A stretch of DNA of 64,000 nucleotides, taken from assembly GCF_903642285.1 (NCBI RefSeq), contig NZ_CAHJWJ010000011.1:27369-91368 (forward strand). The letters are read 5' to 3'. Source of the DNA: Sphingomonas bacterium (lineage in GTDB: Bacteria; Pseudomonadota; Alphaproteobacteria; Sphingomonadales; Sphingomonadaceae). The translations under genes were made by a program, and so were the position numbers. Under the pieces are notes generated by a model. The model made no database searches. It worked only from the letters and a program-made list of their open reading frames with translations, and had not been told where the DNA came from. Shown piece by piece: positions 1 through 8,252 of the stretch. Position 1 is the first letter of the stretch. Each line of letters begins with the position of its first letter.

Positions 1-197
1 ATTTCCAGGCGATCCGTGCCAGCACGCCGCAGCAGATCGAGACCGTCGACATGGCGCGGCGGGGTATTCACAACGAAGCCGCCGAACTGCTGAAGGATCG
101 GCTGGCGGGAAAGATCGAGGTCGATTTCGACACCGCACGGCGGCTGTTCACCCTGATCTGCGTCCTCCACATCCGCGGCGACGAGGGCATGCGATGA
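1..197 (+). CDS. UPF0262 family protein, C-terminal part (cut by window edge)
   Basis: Only the last 64 codons are visible, read in the frame whose first full codon begins at base 3 and ending in TGA at 195-197. The tail has the family pattern: an R-R-G-x-H-N-E-A segment, then LLKDRL, then [16 protein letters not shown] just before the end. This matches the conserved C-terminus of UPF0262, a small alphaproteobacterial family of unknown function. The stop overlaps the cdd start as ATGA, so translation is probably coupled. The start and the N-terminal two thirds lie outside the window. Identification rests on recognising the family tail; no function can be assigned. Confidence 0.8.
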   Translation, partial: FQAIRASTPQQIETVDMARRGIHNEAAELLKDRLAGKIEVDFDTARRLFTLICVLHIRGDEGMR

Positions 198-643
198 CCG
201 ACGAGATCGACCGCCTGATCGACGCGGCGCGCGCCGCCTCGGCGCATGCCCATGCCCCCTATTCGCGCTTCGCGGTCGGTGCCGCGCTGTTGATGGCGGA
301 TGGCGGCATCGTGACCGGCGCGAATGTCGAGAACGCGAGCTACGGCCTGTCGCTGTGCGCGGAAACCGTCGCCGTCGCGACCGCCAGCGCACAAGGCCGG
401 ATCGCACAGATCGTCGCGGTCGGCGTCATCGGCGGCGCGATGGACGCGGACGGCCGGGCCACCGGCCATCGACCGGTCAGCCCCTGCGGCCGTTGCCGCC
501 AGGTGCTGAACGAGGCGGCGCAGATGGCGGGGATCGACCTGCCCGTCCATTGCGGTGCAGCCGAAGGCGACGCGGTCGCCAGCTACGCCTTGTCGCAATT
601 GCTGCCGGACGCGTTCGGCCCCGCGGATCTTGGTATCGTCTGA
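194..643 (+). CDS. cdd: Cytidine deaminase
   Basis: A cytosolic pyrimidine-salvage enzyme that hydrolytically deaminates cytidine and deoxycytidine to uridine and deoxyuridine using one zinc ion. The 149-residue protein has the usual length of the small tetrameric class. Visible motifs are the substrate loop NVENASYG (about 44-51), the catalytic C-A-E (Cys55, Glu57) and P-C-G-x-C (Cys98, Cys101), which together give the three Cys ligands and the proton-shuttle Glu. The start overlaps the stop of the UPF0262 gene by four bases (ATGA), which fixes the start and suggests co-transcription. A perfect 6-bp hairpin (655-660 with 666-671) lies just after the gene but lacks a T-run. Nothing unusual in the protein. 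Confidence 0.96.
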   Translation: MTDEIDRLIDAARAASAHAHAPYSRFAVGAALLMADGGIVTGANVENASYGLSLCAETVAVATASAQGRIAQIVAVGVIGGAMDADGRATGHRPVSPCGRCRQVLNEAAQMAGIDLPVHCGAAEGDAVASYALSQLLPDAFGPADLGIV

Positions 644-721
644 CCGTGCGAAACCCGGTCGCGAAGACCGGCGAGACCTGCTACCTGTCGCATACCGACA
701 CAAGCGCGACGGAGACGAACG

Positions 722-1033
722 ATGGGAATGCTCGACGGACTGCTCAGCCAGGTGACCGGCAATGTCGATGTGAACACGCTTGCGGCAAAGGTCGGGCTGA
801 CCCCCGATCAGGTCGAACAGGCGATGACCGCGCTCGGCCAGGCGCATGGCCAACCCGGCGACACGGTGGCGACGGCCGCGGACAATACGGGGATCGAGCC
901 GAACAAGCTGCAGGACATCGTCAGCCATATCGGCGGCGAGGGCGCACTGGGCCAGTTCGCCGGCCTGTTGCAGGGCCAGGAGGGCGGCATCGGCGGGATG
1001 CTCGGCGGGTTGAAGTCCAAGCTGTTCGGCTGA
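722..1033 (+). CDS. Small DUF937-like protein
   Basis: A 103-residue protein with no signal peptide. It begins MGMLDGLLSQVTG, continues with a short helical repeat containing GLTPDQVEQAM, and ends in Gly-rich helices (GGIGGMLGGLKSKLFG). This layout resembles the DUF937/YidB-like family, whose biochemical role is unknown. The gene has its own space upstream (78 nt after cdd) and no obvious partner. No catalytic residues or cysteines are visible. The family call is by overall pattern and is moderately sure; no function is claimed. Confidence 0.7.
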   Translation: MGMLDGLLSQVTGNVDVNTLAAKVGLTPDQVEQAMTALGQAHGQPGDTVATAADNTGIEPNKLQDIVSHIGGEGALGQFAGLLQGQEGGIGGMLGGLKSKLFG

Positions 1034-1061
1034 TCGCCGAGCCGCAGCGCCGGAGGCCGTC

Positions 1062-1418
1062 ATGCTCCTTGCCCTGCTGATCCAGACGGCGGACCCGGCG
1101 GCATTGATCGCCGGGGAAAAGCTGCGCACCACCGCGGAAACGCGGTGCATCGCCAATCCGGACACGACCGACATCACCGTGTGCGGGCGTCGCCATGCCG
1201 ACCGGTTCCGCGTGCCCTTCGCGACGCCGACGGTGGCGCGTCGCGACGATGTCGTGGCCGAGCGCGGCGAACTGCTCCACCGCAACACGCCGATCCAAGA
1301 TATGGGCCCATTTCTCGTCGGTGGCGGCGAGATGGGTGTGAAAGTGGGCGTGGGGATGGGCATCGACGTCGGAGCGGGCAAGACCACGGTAGGCGGGTTG
1401 CGCCAACTCGCGCCGTGA
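1062..1418 (+). CDS. Hypothetical exported protein with Cys / D-I-x-V-C-G motif (first of tandem pair)
   Basis: 118 residues, with a hydrophobic start (MLLALLIQTADPAALIAG) that could be a short signal peptide. Residues 29-42 hold a Cys, an 11-residue spacer and then DITVCGR; a basic patch R-F-R-V-P-F follows. The C-terminal third is Gly/Val-rich. The next gene begins inside this stop codon (GTGA) and carries the same Cys...D-I-V-V-C-G...R-L-P-L-P pattern, so the two look like diverged tandem paralogues. No known domain is recognised. The two cysteines could pair in the periplasm, but that is inference. Confidence 0.65.
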   Translation: MLLALLIQTADPAALIAGEKLRTTAETRCIANPDTTDITVCGRRHADRFRVPFATPTVARRDDVVAERGELLHRNTPIQDMGPFLVGGGEMGVKVGVGMGIDVGAGKTTVGGLRQLAP

Positions 1419-1849
1419 TCGGCGTGTTGTACCTCCTGCTTCAGACCACCACCCCGACCCCGGCGACGAAGCAATGGTCGATCCTGCACGACCCTTGCGC
1501 CGCGGCGAGCGACGAGCAGGGCAAGGACATCGTCGTCTGCGGTCATCCCGATGCGATCACGCCGCGTCTGCCGCTGCCGCAATATCGCGGGGCCCCCGAT
1601 CATCCGGTGCCGTCCAATCCCGATCTGTCCGCGGCCGTCGCGCTGAACGGACCATCGGGCCGCGGCGAATGCGGTGCGTATGGCGAAGGCTGCCCGGTCG
1701 CGGGGGGCGGGTATGTCGCCCCGAAACTGGTCGAGGGTGCGCTGGATTTGGCGCATGGCCTCAAGAAGCGGCACTACAAGGGCAAGGGGGTATCGATCCC
1801 GCTCGACGAGCCGGCGGTTGGGGATATGAAGGGCAGGCTGCTGCCATAG
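1415..1849 (+). CDS. Hypothetical protein with Cys / D-I-V-V-C-G motif (second of tandem pair)
   Basis: 144 residues from a GTG start that overlaps the upstream stop (GTGA at 1415-1418). In-frame ATG or GTG codons further upstream lie inside the preceding gene, so the GTG is preferred. The N-terminus (VIGVLYLLLQT) is hydrophobic. The shared motif appears as D-P-C, 13 residues, then DIVVCG and R-L-P-L-P. The mid-region has two more cysteines (GRGECGAYGEGCPV). I do not recognise a family with known function. Pairing with the previous gene and translational coupling suggest they act together. Confidence 0.65.
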   Translation: MIGVLYLLLQTTTPTPATKQWSILHDPCAAASDEQGKDIVVCGHPDAITPRLPLPQYRGAPDHPVPSNPDLSAAVALNGPSGRGECGAYGEGCPVAGGGYVAPKLVEGALDLAHGLKKRHYKGKGVSIPLDEPAVGDMKGRLLP

Positions 1850-1884
1850 TCTTGCCCGTTCGTTTCGAACGGATGAGACACCCC

Positions 1885-3189
1885 TCACCCCAAGATATGC
1901 ATCCACAACGGCTGTCCCACGACGCTCGGCGAGCCGCGCAGTTTCTCCAGCGCCTGCGCAACGCAGCGTTCGGGCCCTTCGTGCGTCACGATGGCGATCA
2001 GCACCTGGCCGTCGGTCATGACCCCGCGCTGGATCAGGCTTTCGATCGACACGCCCGCATCGCGCATCGCCGCGGCGATTTCCGCCAGCACGCCGACCCG
2101 GTCCGCCACGGTGAAGCGAAGATAGGCGCGCCCGCGCCGGTCGCCGGTGTCGGCGCGCGGCATCGCAGTCAGCGCGGCGACCGGCATCGCGAAGGCGGGG
2201 CCATATTCACCGCGCGCGATGTCGATCAGGTCCGCGACGACCGCCGATGCGGTCGGCCCGTCGCCGGCACCCGCACCCTGGAACAACAGGCGACCGACGA
2301 AATTGCCCTCCGCCACCACCGCGTTCAACGATCCGGTGACATGCGCCAGCGGATGGTCGATCGGCACGAGATGCGGATGGACTCGCTGGAACAGTCCGTA
2401 CGGCCCCGCCTCCGCGATCCCAAGCAGGCGGATCCGGTACCCGAGCGCCGCCGCCTCCGCGACATCGGCGGCCATGATATGACGGATACCGCTCGACACG
2501 ACGTCCGCGAAGGCGGGCATAGTGCCGAACGCGACCGAGGCCAGGATCGCCAGCTTGTGCGCCGCATCGACGCCGTCGATGTCGAAGCTGGGGTCGGCCT
2601 CGGCATAGCCCAGCGCCTGCGCCTCGCTCAGCACCTCGGCGAAATCGTGGCCGCCGCCCTTGTCGGCGGGCGCTTCCATCTTCGACAGGATGAAATTGCA
2701 GGTACCGTTCAGGACACCGTAGACACGCGCGATCTCGTTCGCCGCGGCACCGTCGCGCAGCCCCTTGATGACCGGTATGCCGCCTGCGACCGCCGCCTCG
2801 AACGCCAGCGGCGCCCGCCCCGTCTCGGCGGCCGTCGCCAGTTCGAGACCGTGATGCGCGATCATCGCCTTGTTGGCGGTGACGAAACCCTTCCCCGCCA
2901 ACAGCGTCCGCCGCGCCAGCGTCAGCGCGGGGCCGTCCGATCCGCCGATCAGTTCCACCACCACGTCGACATCGGCGCGGTCCGGCATCGCGGTCGTGTC
3001 GTCGACCCAGTCGAAGCGCGACAGATCGACCCCGCGATCCTTCGTCCGGTCCCGCGCCGACACCGCGACGATCTCGATCGACCGCCCCGCCCGCCGGGCA
3101 ATGAGATCGCGATTGGCGTCCAGCAACCGCACGACACCGCCGCCGACCGTCCCAAGCCCCGCCAATCCGATCCGCAATGCCTCGGTCAT
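1885..3189 (-). CDS. hom: Homoserine dehydrogenase
   Basis: Catalyses the NAD(P)H-dependent reduction of aspartate semialdehyde to homoserine, the branch point to threonine, methionine and isoleucine. The 434-residue protein has the monofunctional layout: a Rossmann start GLAGLGTVGGGV (about 8-19), the V-T-A-N-K-A segment of the dinucleotide domain, the catalytic-domain signature N-G-T-C-N-F-I-L, and a C-terminal ACT domain starting near RFTVADRVGVLAEIA that normally senses an end product such as threonine. No aspartokinase is fused. It lies 276 nt downstream of gshB on the same strand; that gap shows no gene. The start ATG at 3189 gives a compact N-terminus. Confidence 0.96.
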   Translation of the reverse strand: MTEALRIGLAGLGTVGGGVVRLLDANRDLIARRAGRSIEIVAVSARDRTKDRGVDLSRFDWVDDTTAMPDRADVDVVVELIGGSDGPALTLARRTLLAGKGFVTANKAMIAHHGLELATAAETGRAPLAFEAAVAGGIPVIKGLRDGAAANEIARVYGVLNGTCNFILSKMEAPADKGGGHDFAEVLSEAQALGYAEADPSFDIDGVDAAHKLAILASVAFGTMPAFADVVSSGIRHIMAADVAEAAALGYRIRLLGIAEAGPYGLFQRVHPHLVPIDHPLAHVTGSLNAVVAEGNFVGRLLFQGAGAGDGPTASAVVADLIDIARGEYGPAFAMPVAALTAMPRADTGDRRGRAYLRFTVADRVGVLAEIAAAMRDAGVSIESLIQRGVMTDGQVLIAIVTHEGPERCVAQALEKLRGSPSVVGQPLWMHILG

Positions 3190-3465
3190 GTCTGTCCCCT
3201 ATCCGTCCTGCCAGCGCCTAGCGGACCAGGCGCCGCGCTGTCGACCGGGTAGCGATGGTGCCGATCCCGGCCCGCGGAAGTGGAGGAAGTGGAGGCATGC
3301 CATTGCGCGTTCCACATCGTTCGAAAACAATGGGTTGGGGTGGGTGTGATTGCCCTTTCGCGACGCGACGAATGGATTCTGCAAATACATGCAGGCGGCA
3401 TCGCACGGACCTGGGATTGTAGGACAGTGGGTTCATCGCCTTGCCGATCGGGACGGCATAAGGCC

Positions 3466-4461
3466 TTAGTCAATCCCTCCCTCAGGGGAAGGATAAAGAA
3501 TGGCGTCGCCGTTACCCGCCGCCTTCGCCTCGATCGCATCCCAGATCATCCCCGCGACATCCGTCCCGTCGAAGCGTTCGATCGCGACGATGCCGGTCGG
3601 TGAGGTCACGTTGATCTCGGTCAGCCATTCGCCGCCGATCACGTCGATGCCGACGAACAACAGCCCGCGGGCGGCGAGTTCGGGCCCGAGCAGCGCGCAG
3701 ATCTGTTCTTCCTTCGCGGTTAGCGCGGATTTTTCCGCCGACCCGCCGACCGCCAGATTTGAGCGGATTTCGCCTGCCCCCGGCAGCCGGTTGATCGCGC
3801 CCGCGACCTTGCCGTCGACCAGCACGATCCGCTTGTCGCCCTTCGCCACGTCGGGCAGGAACGCCTGCACCATATGCGGTTCGCGCCACGTCTGGTTGAA
3901 GACTTCCATCAGTGCGGACAGGTTCTCGCCCTCGGGCCCGACCTTGAAGATCGCCTTGCCGCCGTTGCCGTGCAGCGGCTTGATGACGATCGCGCCGTGC
4001 TCCTTCAGGAACGCCCGCGTCTCGTCCAGGCTTCGGGTGACCAGCGTCGGCGGCATGAACTGCGGATAGTCGAGGACGAAGACCTTCTCCGGCGCGTTAC
4101 GGACGCTGGCGGGGTCGTTGACCACCAATGTCCGGTGCGCGATCCGCTCCAGCAGGTGCGTCGCGGTGATGTAGCCCAGGTCGAACGGCGGGTCCTGCCG
4201 CATCAGCACCACATCCGCGTCGTCGCCGAGGTCGAGGCTGACCGGGTCGCCGAACGTGAAGTGATCGCCCTCGACCCGCTGCACCGTCACCGGATGCGCG
4301 CGCGTCCACACCCGGCCGTCGCTATAGTTCAGGTCCTCCGCGCCGTAATGGAACAGCCGGTGGCCGCGCGCCTGCGCGGACAGCATCAGCGCGAAGGTGG
4401 AGTCGCCCGCGATGTTGAGGCCTTCGAGCGGGTCCATCTGGACGGCGACGGTTAACGGCAT
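3466..4461 (-). CDS. gshB: Glutathione synthase
   Basis: ATP-dependent ligase joining gamma-glutamylcysteine and glycine, the second step of glutathione synthesis in the cytosol. Motifs of the prokaryotic ATP-grasp family are clear: an N-terminal MPLTVAVQMDPLEGLN, the ATP-grasp loop KPLHGNGG, and the metal/glycine site INVTSPTG near the C-terminus. The ATG at 4461 is chosen because the 18 in-frame residues further upstream are translated from a palindromic repeat (4474-4553), and a GGAAGG ribosome-binding sequence sits just before it. The protein is then 331 residues, close to the family norm. The conserved block gshB / yraN / rsmI / LpoA-like lipoprotein is typical of alphaproteobacteria. 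Confidence 0.94.
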   Translation of the reverse strand: MPLTVAVQMDPLEGLNIAGDSTFALMLSAQARGHRLFHYGAEDLNYSDGRVWTRAHPVTVQRVEGDHFTFGDPVSLDLGDDADVVLMRQDPPFDLGYITATHLLERIAHRTLVVNDPASVRNAPEKVFVLDYPQFMPPTLVTRSLDETRAFLKEHGAIVIKPLHGNGGKAIFKVGPEGENLSALMEVFNQTWREPHMVQAFLPDVAKGDKRIVLVDGKVAGAINRLPGAGEIRSNLAVGGSAEKSALTAKEEQICALLGPELAARGLLFVGIDVIGGEWLTEINVTSPTGIVAIERFDGTDVAGMIWDAIEAKAAGNGDAILYPSPEGGID

Positions 4462-4473
4462 TGCGAAGACCTT

Positions 4474-4553
4474 CCGTTCGCCCTGAGCTTCTCGAAGGGC
4501 GGTTGTCGTGTCCAATCAGAAGAAAGGTGCTTCGACAAGCTCAGCACGAACGG
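4474..4553. repeat. Inverted pair of sphingomonad-type REP elements
   Basis: Two 27-nt units face each other (4474-4500 and 4527-4553). Their common core, read outward, is CCGTTCG-nnCTGAGCTT-n-TCGAAG. Within each unit a 5-bp stem closes the core: GCCCT...AGGGC in the first and GTGCT...AGCAC in the second, so stem bases have changed in a compensating way. The pair lies between the yraN stop and the gshB start. Confidence 0.75.
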
Positions 4554-4562
4554 AAAAGGGGG

Positions 4563-4931
4563 TCACGGCATCCACGCATTCTCGATATGCCGCGGCCGGG
4601 TGCCGGGTGCGAGCAGGATCACGTCGACGCGGATGTCCTCCCCCGCCCCGGCATAGCGCGGCATCAGATATTCCGCCGCCGCGGCCACTCGCGCGAGCCG
4701 GCGCTCGTCGATCGCGAAATCCAGTTCGGCGGCGGTCGCGCGCGCCTTCACCTCGACGAACGCGACCAGGCCGCCGCGCTTGGCGACGATATCGACCTCC
4801 CCGGCGGGCGTCCGGACGCGGCGATCGAGGATCTGCCAGCCCTTGAGCCGTAACCACCACCCCGCCATCCGCTCGCCGCGCCGGCCTGCGGCTTCGGCGA
4901 CGCGGCGCTCGCCTGTCCCGCGCGCCCTCAT
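4563..4931 (-). CDS. yraN: YraN family protein (UPF0102), nuclease-like fold
   Basis: 122 residues with the UPF0102 pattern: an N-terminal basic helix, W-W-L-R-L-K-G-W, the endonuclease-fold core GEVDIVAKRGG (Glu/Asp about 45-47) followed by VAFVEVKAR (E-x-K about 60-62), and a C-terminal R-V-D-V-I-L-L. These residues match the PD-(D/E)XK-like active site of the family, but the biological substrate is not established. The start at 4931 overlaps the rsmI stop (ATGA at 4931-4928), which is the usual arrangement; the long upstream reading-frame extension overlaps rsmI and is not coding. Confidence 0.9.
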   Translation of the reverse strand: MRARGTGERRVAEAAGRRGERMAGWWLRLKGWQILDRRVRTPAGEVDIVAKRGGLVAFVEVKARATAAELDFAIDERRLARVAAAAEYLMPRYAGAGEDIRVDVILLAPGTRPRHIENAWMP

Positions 4932-5785
4932 CCCTTCATCGCCAGCGCGCGGGCGTATAGCGTCTTGCGATCGAGCCCGAGCCGCTTGGCGACCTCGCCC
5001 GCCGCCCTGGCCGCGGGCAGCCGGGTCAGCGCTTCCGCGAGGGCCGCGTCGCCGTCTTCGGCGCTGGCGGCGGGTGCCTCGCCCGGCGGCGCGACGACGA
5101 TCACGACCTCTCCGCGCGGCGGCGCATCGGCGTAGCGCGCGGCGAGCGTCGACAGCGTCCCGGTCACCGCCTCCTCGAACGTCTTGGTGATCTCGCGAGT
5201 CACCGCCGCCTCGCGGTCGCCCAGCCCCTCGGCCAGCGCGCACAGGCATGCGGCCGTCCGTCGGGCGGACTCGTACAGCACCAAAGTCGCGCGGATGCCC
5301 GCTACCTGCGCGACCGCGTCGGCGCGCGCCTTCGCCTTGCTCGGCAGGAACCCGACGAACAGGAAGCGATCGGTCGGCAATCCCGCCAGCGTCAGCGCGG
5401 CGACCGCGGCGCAGGGGCCCGGGATCGTCACCACCGCATGCCCCGCCGCGCGTGCGTCGCGCACCAGCTTGTAGCCGGGATCGGAGATCAGCGGCGTCCC
5501 GGCGTCCGACACCAGCGCGACCGCCTGTGTCGCCATGCGCGCGATCAGCCCGGGGCGCATTCCTTCCGCATTGTGATCGTGGTACGGCAGCATCGGCCGC
5601 TTGACGCCGATATGGCGGAGCAGCCCCGCGGTCACCCGGCTGTCCTCCACCGCGATGATATCCGCGTGCGACAATATGGCGGCGGCGCGCGGGCTCAGAT
5701 CGCCAAGATTGCCGATCGGGGTCGCGACGATGTAGAGGCCTGGCCCAAGAGACTTGGAATCGAGCGGGTTCATAGGGGCGACCAT
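4928..5785 (-). CDS. rsmI: 16S rRNA (cytidine-1402 2'-O)-methyltransferase
   Basis: S-adenosylmethionine-dependent methylation of the 2'-OH of C1402 in the ribosomal decoding centre. The 285-residue protein shows the tetrapyrrole-methylase fold signatures: GLYIVATPIGNLGDLS near the start, AVEDSR, the Y-H-D-H-N segment, LVSDAGTPLISDPG, and IPGPCAAVAALTLAG followed by FLFVGFLP. The first ATG (5785) and the divergent LpoA-like ATG (5784) share the same CATG, so the two coding regions overlap at their starts; an internal ATG at 5773 would remove the overlap and is also plausible. Translationally coupled downstream to yraN. Confidence 0.95.
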   Translation of the reverse strand: MVAPMNPLDSKSLGPGLYIVATPIGNLGDLSPRAAAILSHADIIAVEDSRVTAGLLRHIGVKRPMLPYHDHNAEGMRPGLIARMATQAVALVSDAGTPLISDPGYKLVRDARAAGHAVVTIPGPCAAVAALTLAGLPTDRFLFVGFLPSKAKARADAVAQVAGIRATLVLYESARRTAACLCALAEGLGDREAAVTREITKTFEEAVTGTLSTLAARYADAPPRGEVVIVVAPPGEAPAASAEDGDAALAEALTRLPAARAAGEVAKRLGLDRKTLYARALAMKG

Positions 5786-7022
5786 GACAGAGCAGCGGAC
5801 GATAGCACAGTCGCGATCGACGCGACCGACGGTACAGTGGCGTTCGAAACGACGGACGGGGCAATGGATCGCGCTGGCGGCGGCGTGCCTGCTCGGCGCG
5901 TGTCAGACGGTCGTCCCGCGCGGCGCGGTGGAGGCACCCGAGCGTCAGGCCCCGCGCCTACCGACCGCGCAGTCCGGCGAAGGCGTCGCGACCGGTATCC
6001 CGCAGGATACGCAGCGCAATCGGGTCGCGCTGCTGGTGCCGCTGTCGGGTGCGAATGCCGGTGTCGGCCAGTCGATCGCGAACGCGACGATGCTCGCGTT
6101 GCTCGACACGCAGAACGAGAAGGTCCGGATCACCAATTACGATACCGCGACGGGCGCGGCGGGTGCAGCGCAGCGCGCGATCGCGGACGGTGCGCAGCTG
6201 ATCCTGGGGCCGTTGCTGGCCGAGGATGTCCGCGCGGTCGCACCGATCGCACATGCGGCGGGCGTACCGGTCATCAGCTTCTCCAACGACGGCGGTGTCG
6301 CGGGTAACGGCACCTATGTGATGGGATATGTGCCGTCGCAGTCGGTCGACCGGGTCGTCGGCTATGCACGCGGACGCGGCGTCGCCGCCTTCGCCGCCCT
6401 GGTCCCGAACGGACTTTACGGCCAGCGCGCATCGACCGCGTTCCTCCGCTCGGTCGAGGGCGCGGGCGGGCAGGTGGTGTCGCTGGAGACCTATGGCCGC
6501 GCGACCGGCGGGATCGCCGCGGCGGCAGGCAAGCTGGCGGCGAAGGCCCCCTATGGCGCGGTGCTCGTTGCGGATTCGGGTGCGACCGCCGCGCTCGCAG
6601 CGCCGATCCTTCGCAAGCAGAGCGGCCCGTCGATGCACGTGCTCGGTACCGAATTGTGGAACGCGGAAAACGGGATCGCCGCGAAGCCGGCGCTGACCGG
6701 CGCGTGGTTCGCCAGCGTCGCGGACACGCTGTACCGCCAATATGTCGCCAAATATCGGGTACGGTTCGGCACCTCGCCCTACCGCCTGTCGAGCCTTGGC
6801 TATGACGCGGTCCTGTTGACGGTCCGGATCGCGCGCGATTGGCGCGCGGGGTCGCCTTTTCCGGAGGGACGTCTGCGCGACCAGGGCGGGTTCGCCGGGC
6901 TGGACGGCGCATTCCGCTTCGGGCGCGACGACATCGCCGAACGCGCATTGGAAGTGCAGGAAATCCGCGCCGGCGGGCCGGTGGTGGTGTCGCCCGCACC
7001 GAGCGGGTTCGGGGGGCGATAG
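5784..7022 (+). CDS. LpoA-like penicillin-binding protein activator, lipoprotein
   Basis: A 412-residue predicted lipoprotein: basic N-terminus, hydrophobic stretch, and lipobox L-L-G-A-C with the acylated Cys at residue 40. The mature part is a periplasmic binding-protein type I fold (Peripla_BP_6 / LpoA C-terminal class), seen as VALLVPLSGANAGVGQS, ITNYDT, LILGPLLAEDVRAVAPIA and VPVISFSND. In E. coli, LpoA activates penicillin-binding protein 1A from the outer membrane; here only the C-terminal domain is present and no TPR domain precedes it, as is usual in alphaproteobacteria. The ATG at 5784 follows an AGGGGC ribosome-binding sequence by four bases; an upstream in-frame start would run into rsmI. 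The function is inferred from family and synteny. Confidence 0.85.
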   Translation: MTEQRTIAQSRSTRPTVQWRSKRRTGQWIALAAACLLGACQTVVPRGAVEAPERQAPRLPTAQSGEGVATGIPQDTQRNRVALLVPLSGANAGVGQSIANATMLALLDTQNEKVRITNYDTATGAAGAAQRAIADGAQLILGPLLAEDVRAVAPIAHAAGVPVISFSNDGGVAGNGTYVMGYVPSQSVDRVVGYARGRGVAAFAALVPNGLYGQRASTAFLRSVEGAGGQVVSLETYGRATGGIAAAAGKLAAKAPYGAVLVADSGATAALAAPILRKQSGPSMHVLGTELWNAENGIAAKPALTGAWFASVADTLYRQYVAKYRVRFGTSPYRLSSLGYDAVLLTVRIARDWRAGSPFPEGRLRDQGGFAGLDGAFRFGRDDIAERALEVQEIRAGGPVVVSPAPSGFGGR

Positions 7023-7034
7023 CAGGCGAGCGAT

Positions 7035-8210
7035 CTAGACCAGCACCTCCGCGCTCATCACGATCTCTGGCAGGATCGCATCGAGCAACAGCGCCCCCGC
7101 CTCCGTCACGCGCAGCCAGTCCCCCTCGCGCACGATCAGCCCAAGCGTCGCGAGCCGCGCCACCGCGGCGGCGTCCACCGGCGCGGCACCGCCCGCCAGC
7201 CGCGCGATCCGCGTCAGATCGACGCCATCGCGCAGCCGCAACCCCATCAGCAGCGCCTCGGTCGCCCGGTCGTGCGGGGTCAGCGAGTCCTCCGTTGCCA
7301 GGCCGTGACCGTTGCGATCCACCGCGGCCAGCCAATTCTCCGGCTTCCTGTGCCGCACCGTCGCCATGCCCAGCCGCCGGCCATGCGCGCCCGGACCGAC
7401 CCCGGCATAGTCGCCGTAGCGCCAATAGGTCAGGTTATGCCGGCTTTCGGCACCCGACCGCGCGTGGTTCGATGTCTCGTATGCGGGCAGCCCCGCCGCC
7501 GCGGTCGTCGCGCGCGTCGCCTCGAACAGATCGGCGGCCGCGTCGCCATCGGGAATGGTGATCCGCCCCGCCGCCGCCTCAGTCGCGAAACGGGTGCCGG
7601 GTTCGATCGTCAGCTGGTATAGCGATAGATGCTCGGTCCCGAACGATAGCGCACGCGCGAGTTCCGCCTCCCACGCCGCGAGCGTCTGCCCGGGCAGCGC
7701 ATAGATCAGGTCGAAGCTCACGCGCGCGAACGCCGTCTGCGCGGTCGCGAGCGCGGCCAGCCCCTCCCCGACGCCGTGCGCACGCCCGAGAAAGCGAAGC
7801 GCGTCGTCGTCAAGCGACTGCAGCCCGAGCGACACCCGGTTGACCCCCGCACCCGCGAGATCGGCGAAGCGCGCCGCCTCGACCGAGGACGGGTTTGCCT
7901 CCAACGTGATCTCGACATCCCCCGCCATGCGCCAGTGCCCCGCCGCGGCGTCGATTATCGCTGCGACCGTCTCGGGCGGCATCAGCGATGGCGTGCCGCC
8001 GCCGAAGAAGATCGACCCGAGCGTTCGCCCCGGCAGCATCGCCGCCTCGTGGCGCAGGTCCGCCAGCAATGCCGCACGCCAAGCCGCCTGGTCCACCGCG
8101 GCGCGGACGTGACTGTTGAAATCGCAATAGGGGCATTTGGATACGCAGAACGGCCAGTGCACATAGAGCGCGAACGGTTCGTCCGGCGATCGTGTTTGGC
8201 TGCGGTTCAT
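7035..8210 (-). CDS. hemW: Radical SAM heme chaperone HemW
   Basis: 391 residues. The radical-SAM [4Fe-4S] motif is C-x3-C-x2-C at Cys22, Cys26 and Cys29 in HWPFCVSKCPYCDFNSH, with the following Asp-Phe typical of HemW/HemN-like proteins. Further family marks are FGGGTPSLM, EANPSSVEAARF and GVNRVSLGLQS. HemW binds and delivers heme; older annotations call this family oxygen-independent coproporphyrinogen III oxidase, but true HemN has a fourth Cys and a longer N-terminus, both absent here. It is transcribed divergently from the CAP-domain gene, with 42 nt between the starts. Confidence 0.93.
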   Translation of the reverse strand: MNRSQTRSPDEPFALYVHWPFCVSKCPYCDFNSHVRAAVDQAAWRAALLADLRHEAAMLPGRTLGSIFFGGGTPSLMPPETVAAIIDAAAGHWRMAGDVEITLEANPSSVEAARFADLAGAGVNRVSLGLQSLDDDALRFLGRAHGVGEGLAALATAQTAFARVSFDLIYALPGQTLAAWEAELARALSFGTEHLSLYQLTIEPGTRFATEAAAGRITIPDGDAAADLFEATRATTAAAGLPAYETSNHARSGAESRHNLTYWRYGDYAGVGPGAHGRRLGMATVRHRKPENWLAAVDRNGHGLATEDSLTPHDRATEALLMGLRLRDGVDLTRIARLAGGAAPVDAAAVARLATLGLIVREGDWLRVTEAGALLLDAILPEIVMSAEVLV

Positions 8211-8252
8211 GCGCGGCCGCTATGCCTCTCCGCAGCAGTCGAAGGAAGAGTG

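Noticed and set aside
68..1906. Minus-strand 612-codon frame over cdd and the small genes
   Set aside because: It opposes cdd, whose catalytic motifs are intact, and has shadow-type composition.
4462..4515. 18-residue N-terminal extension of GshB
   Set aside because: It is translated from a REP element and precedes the conserved family start.
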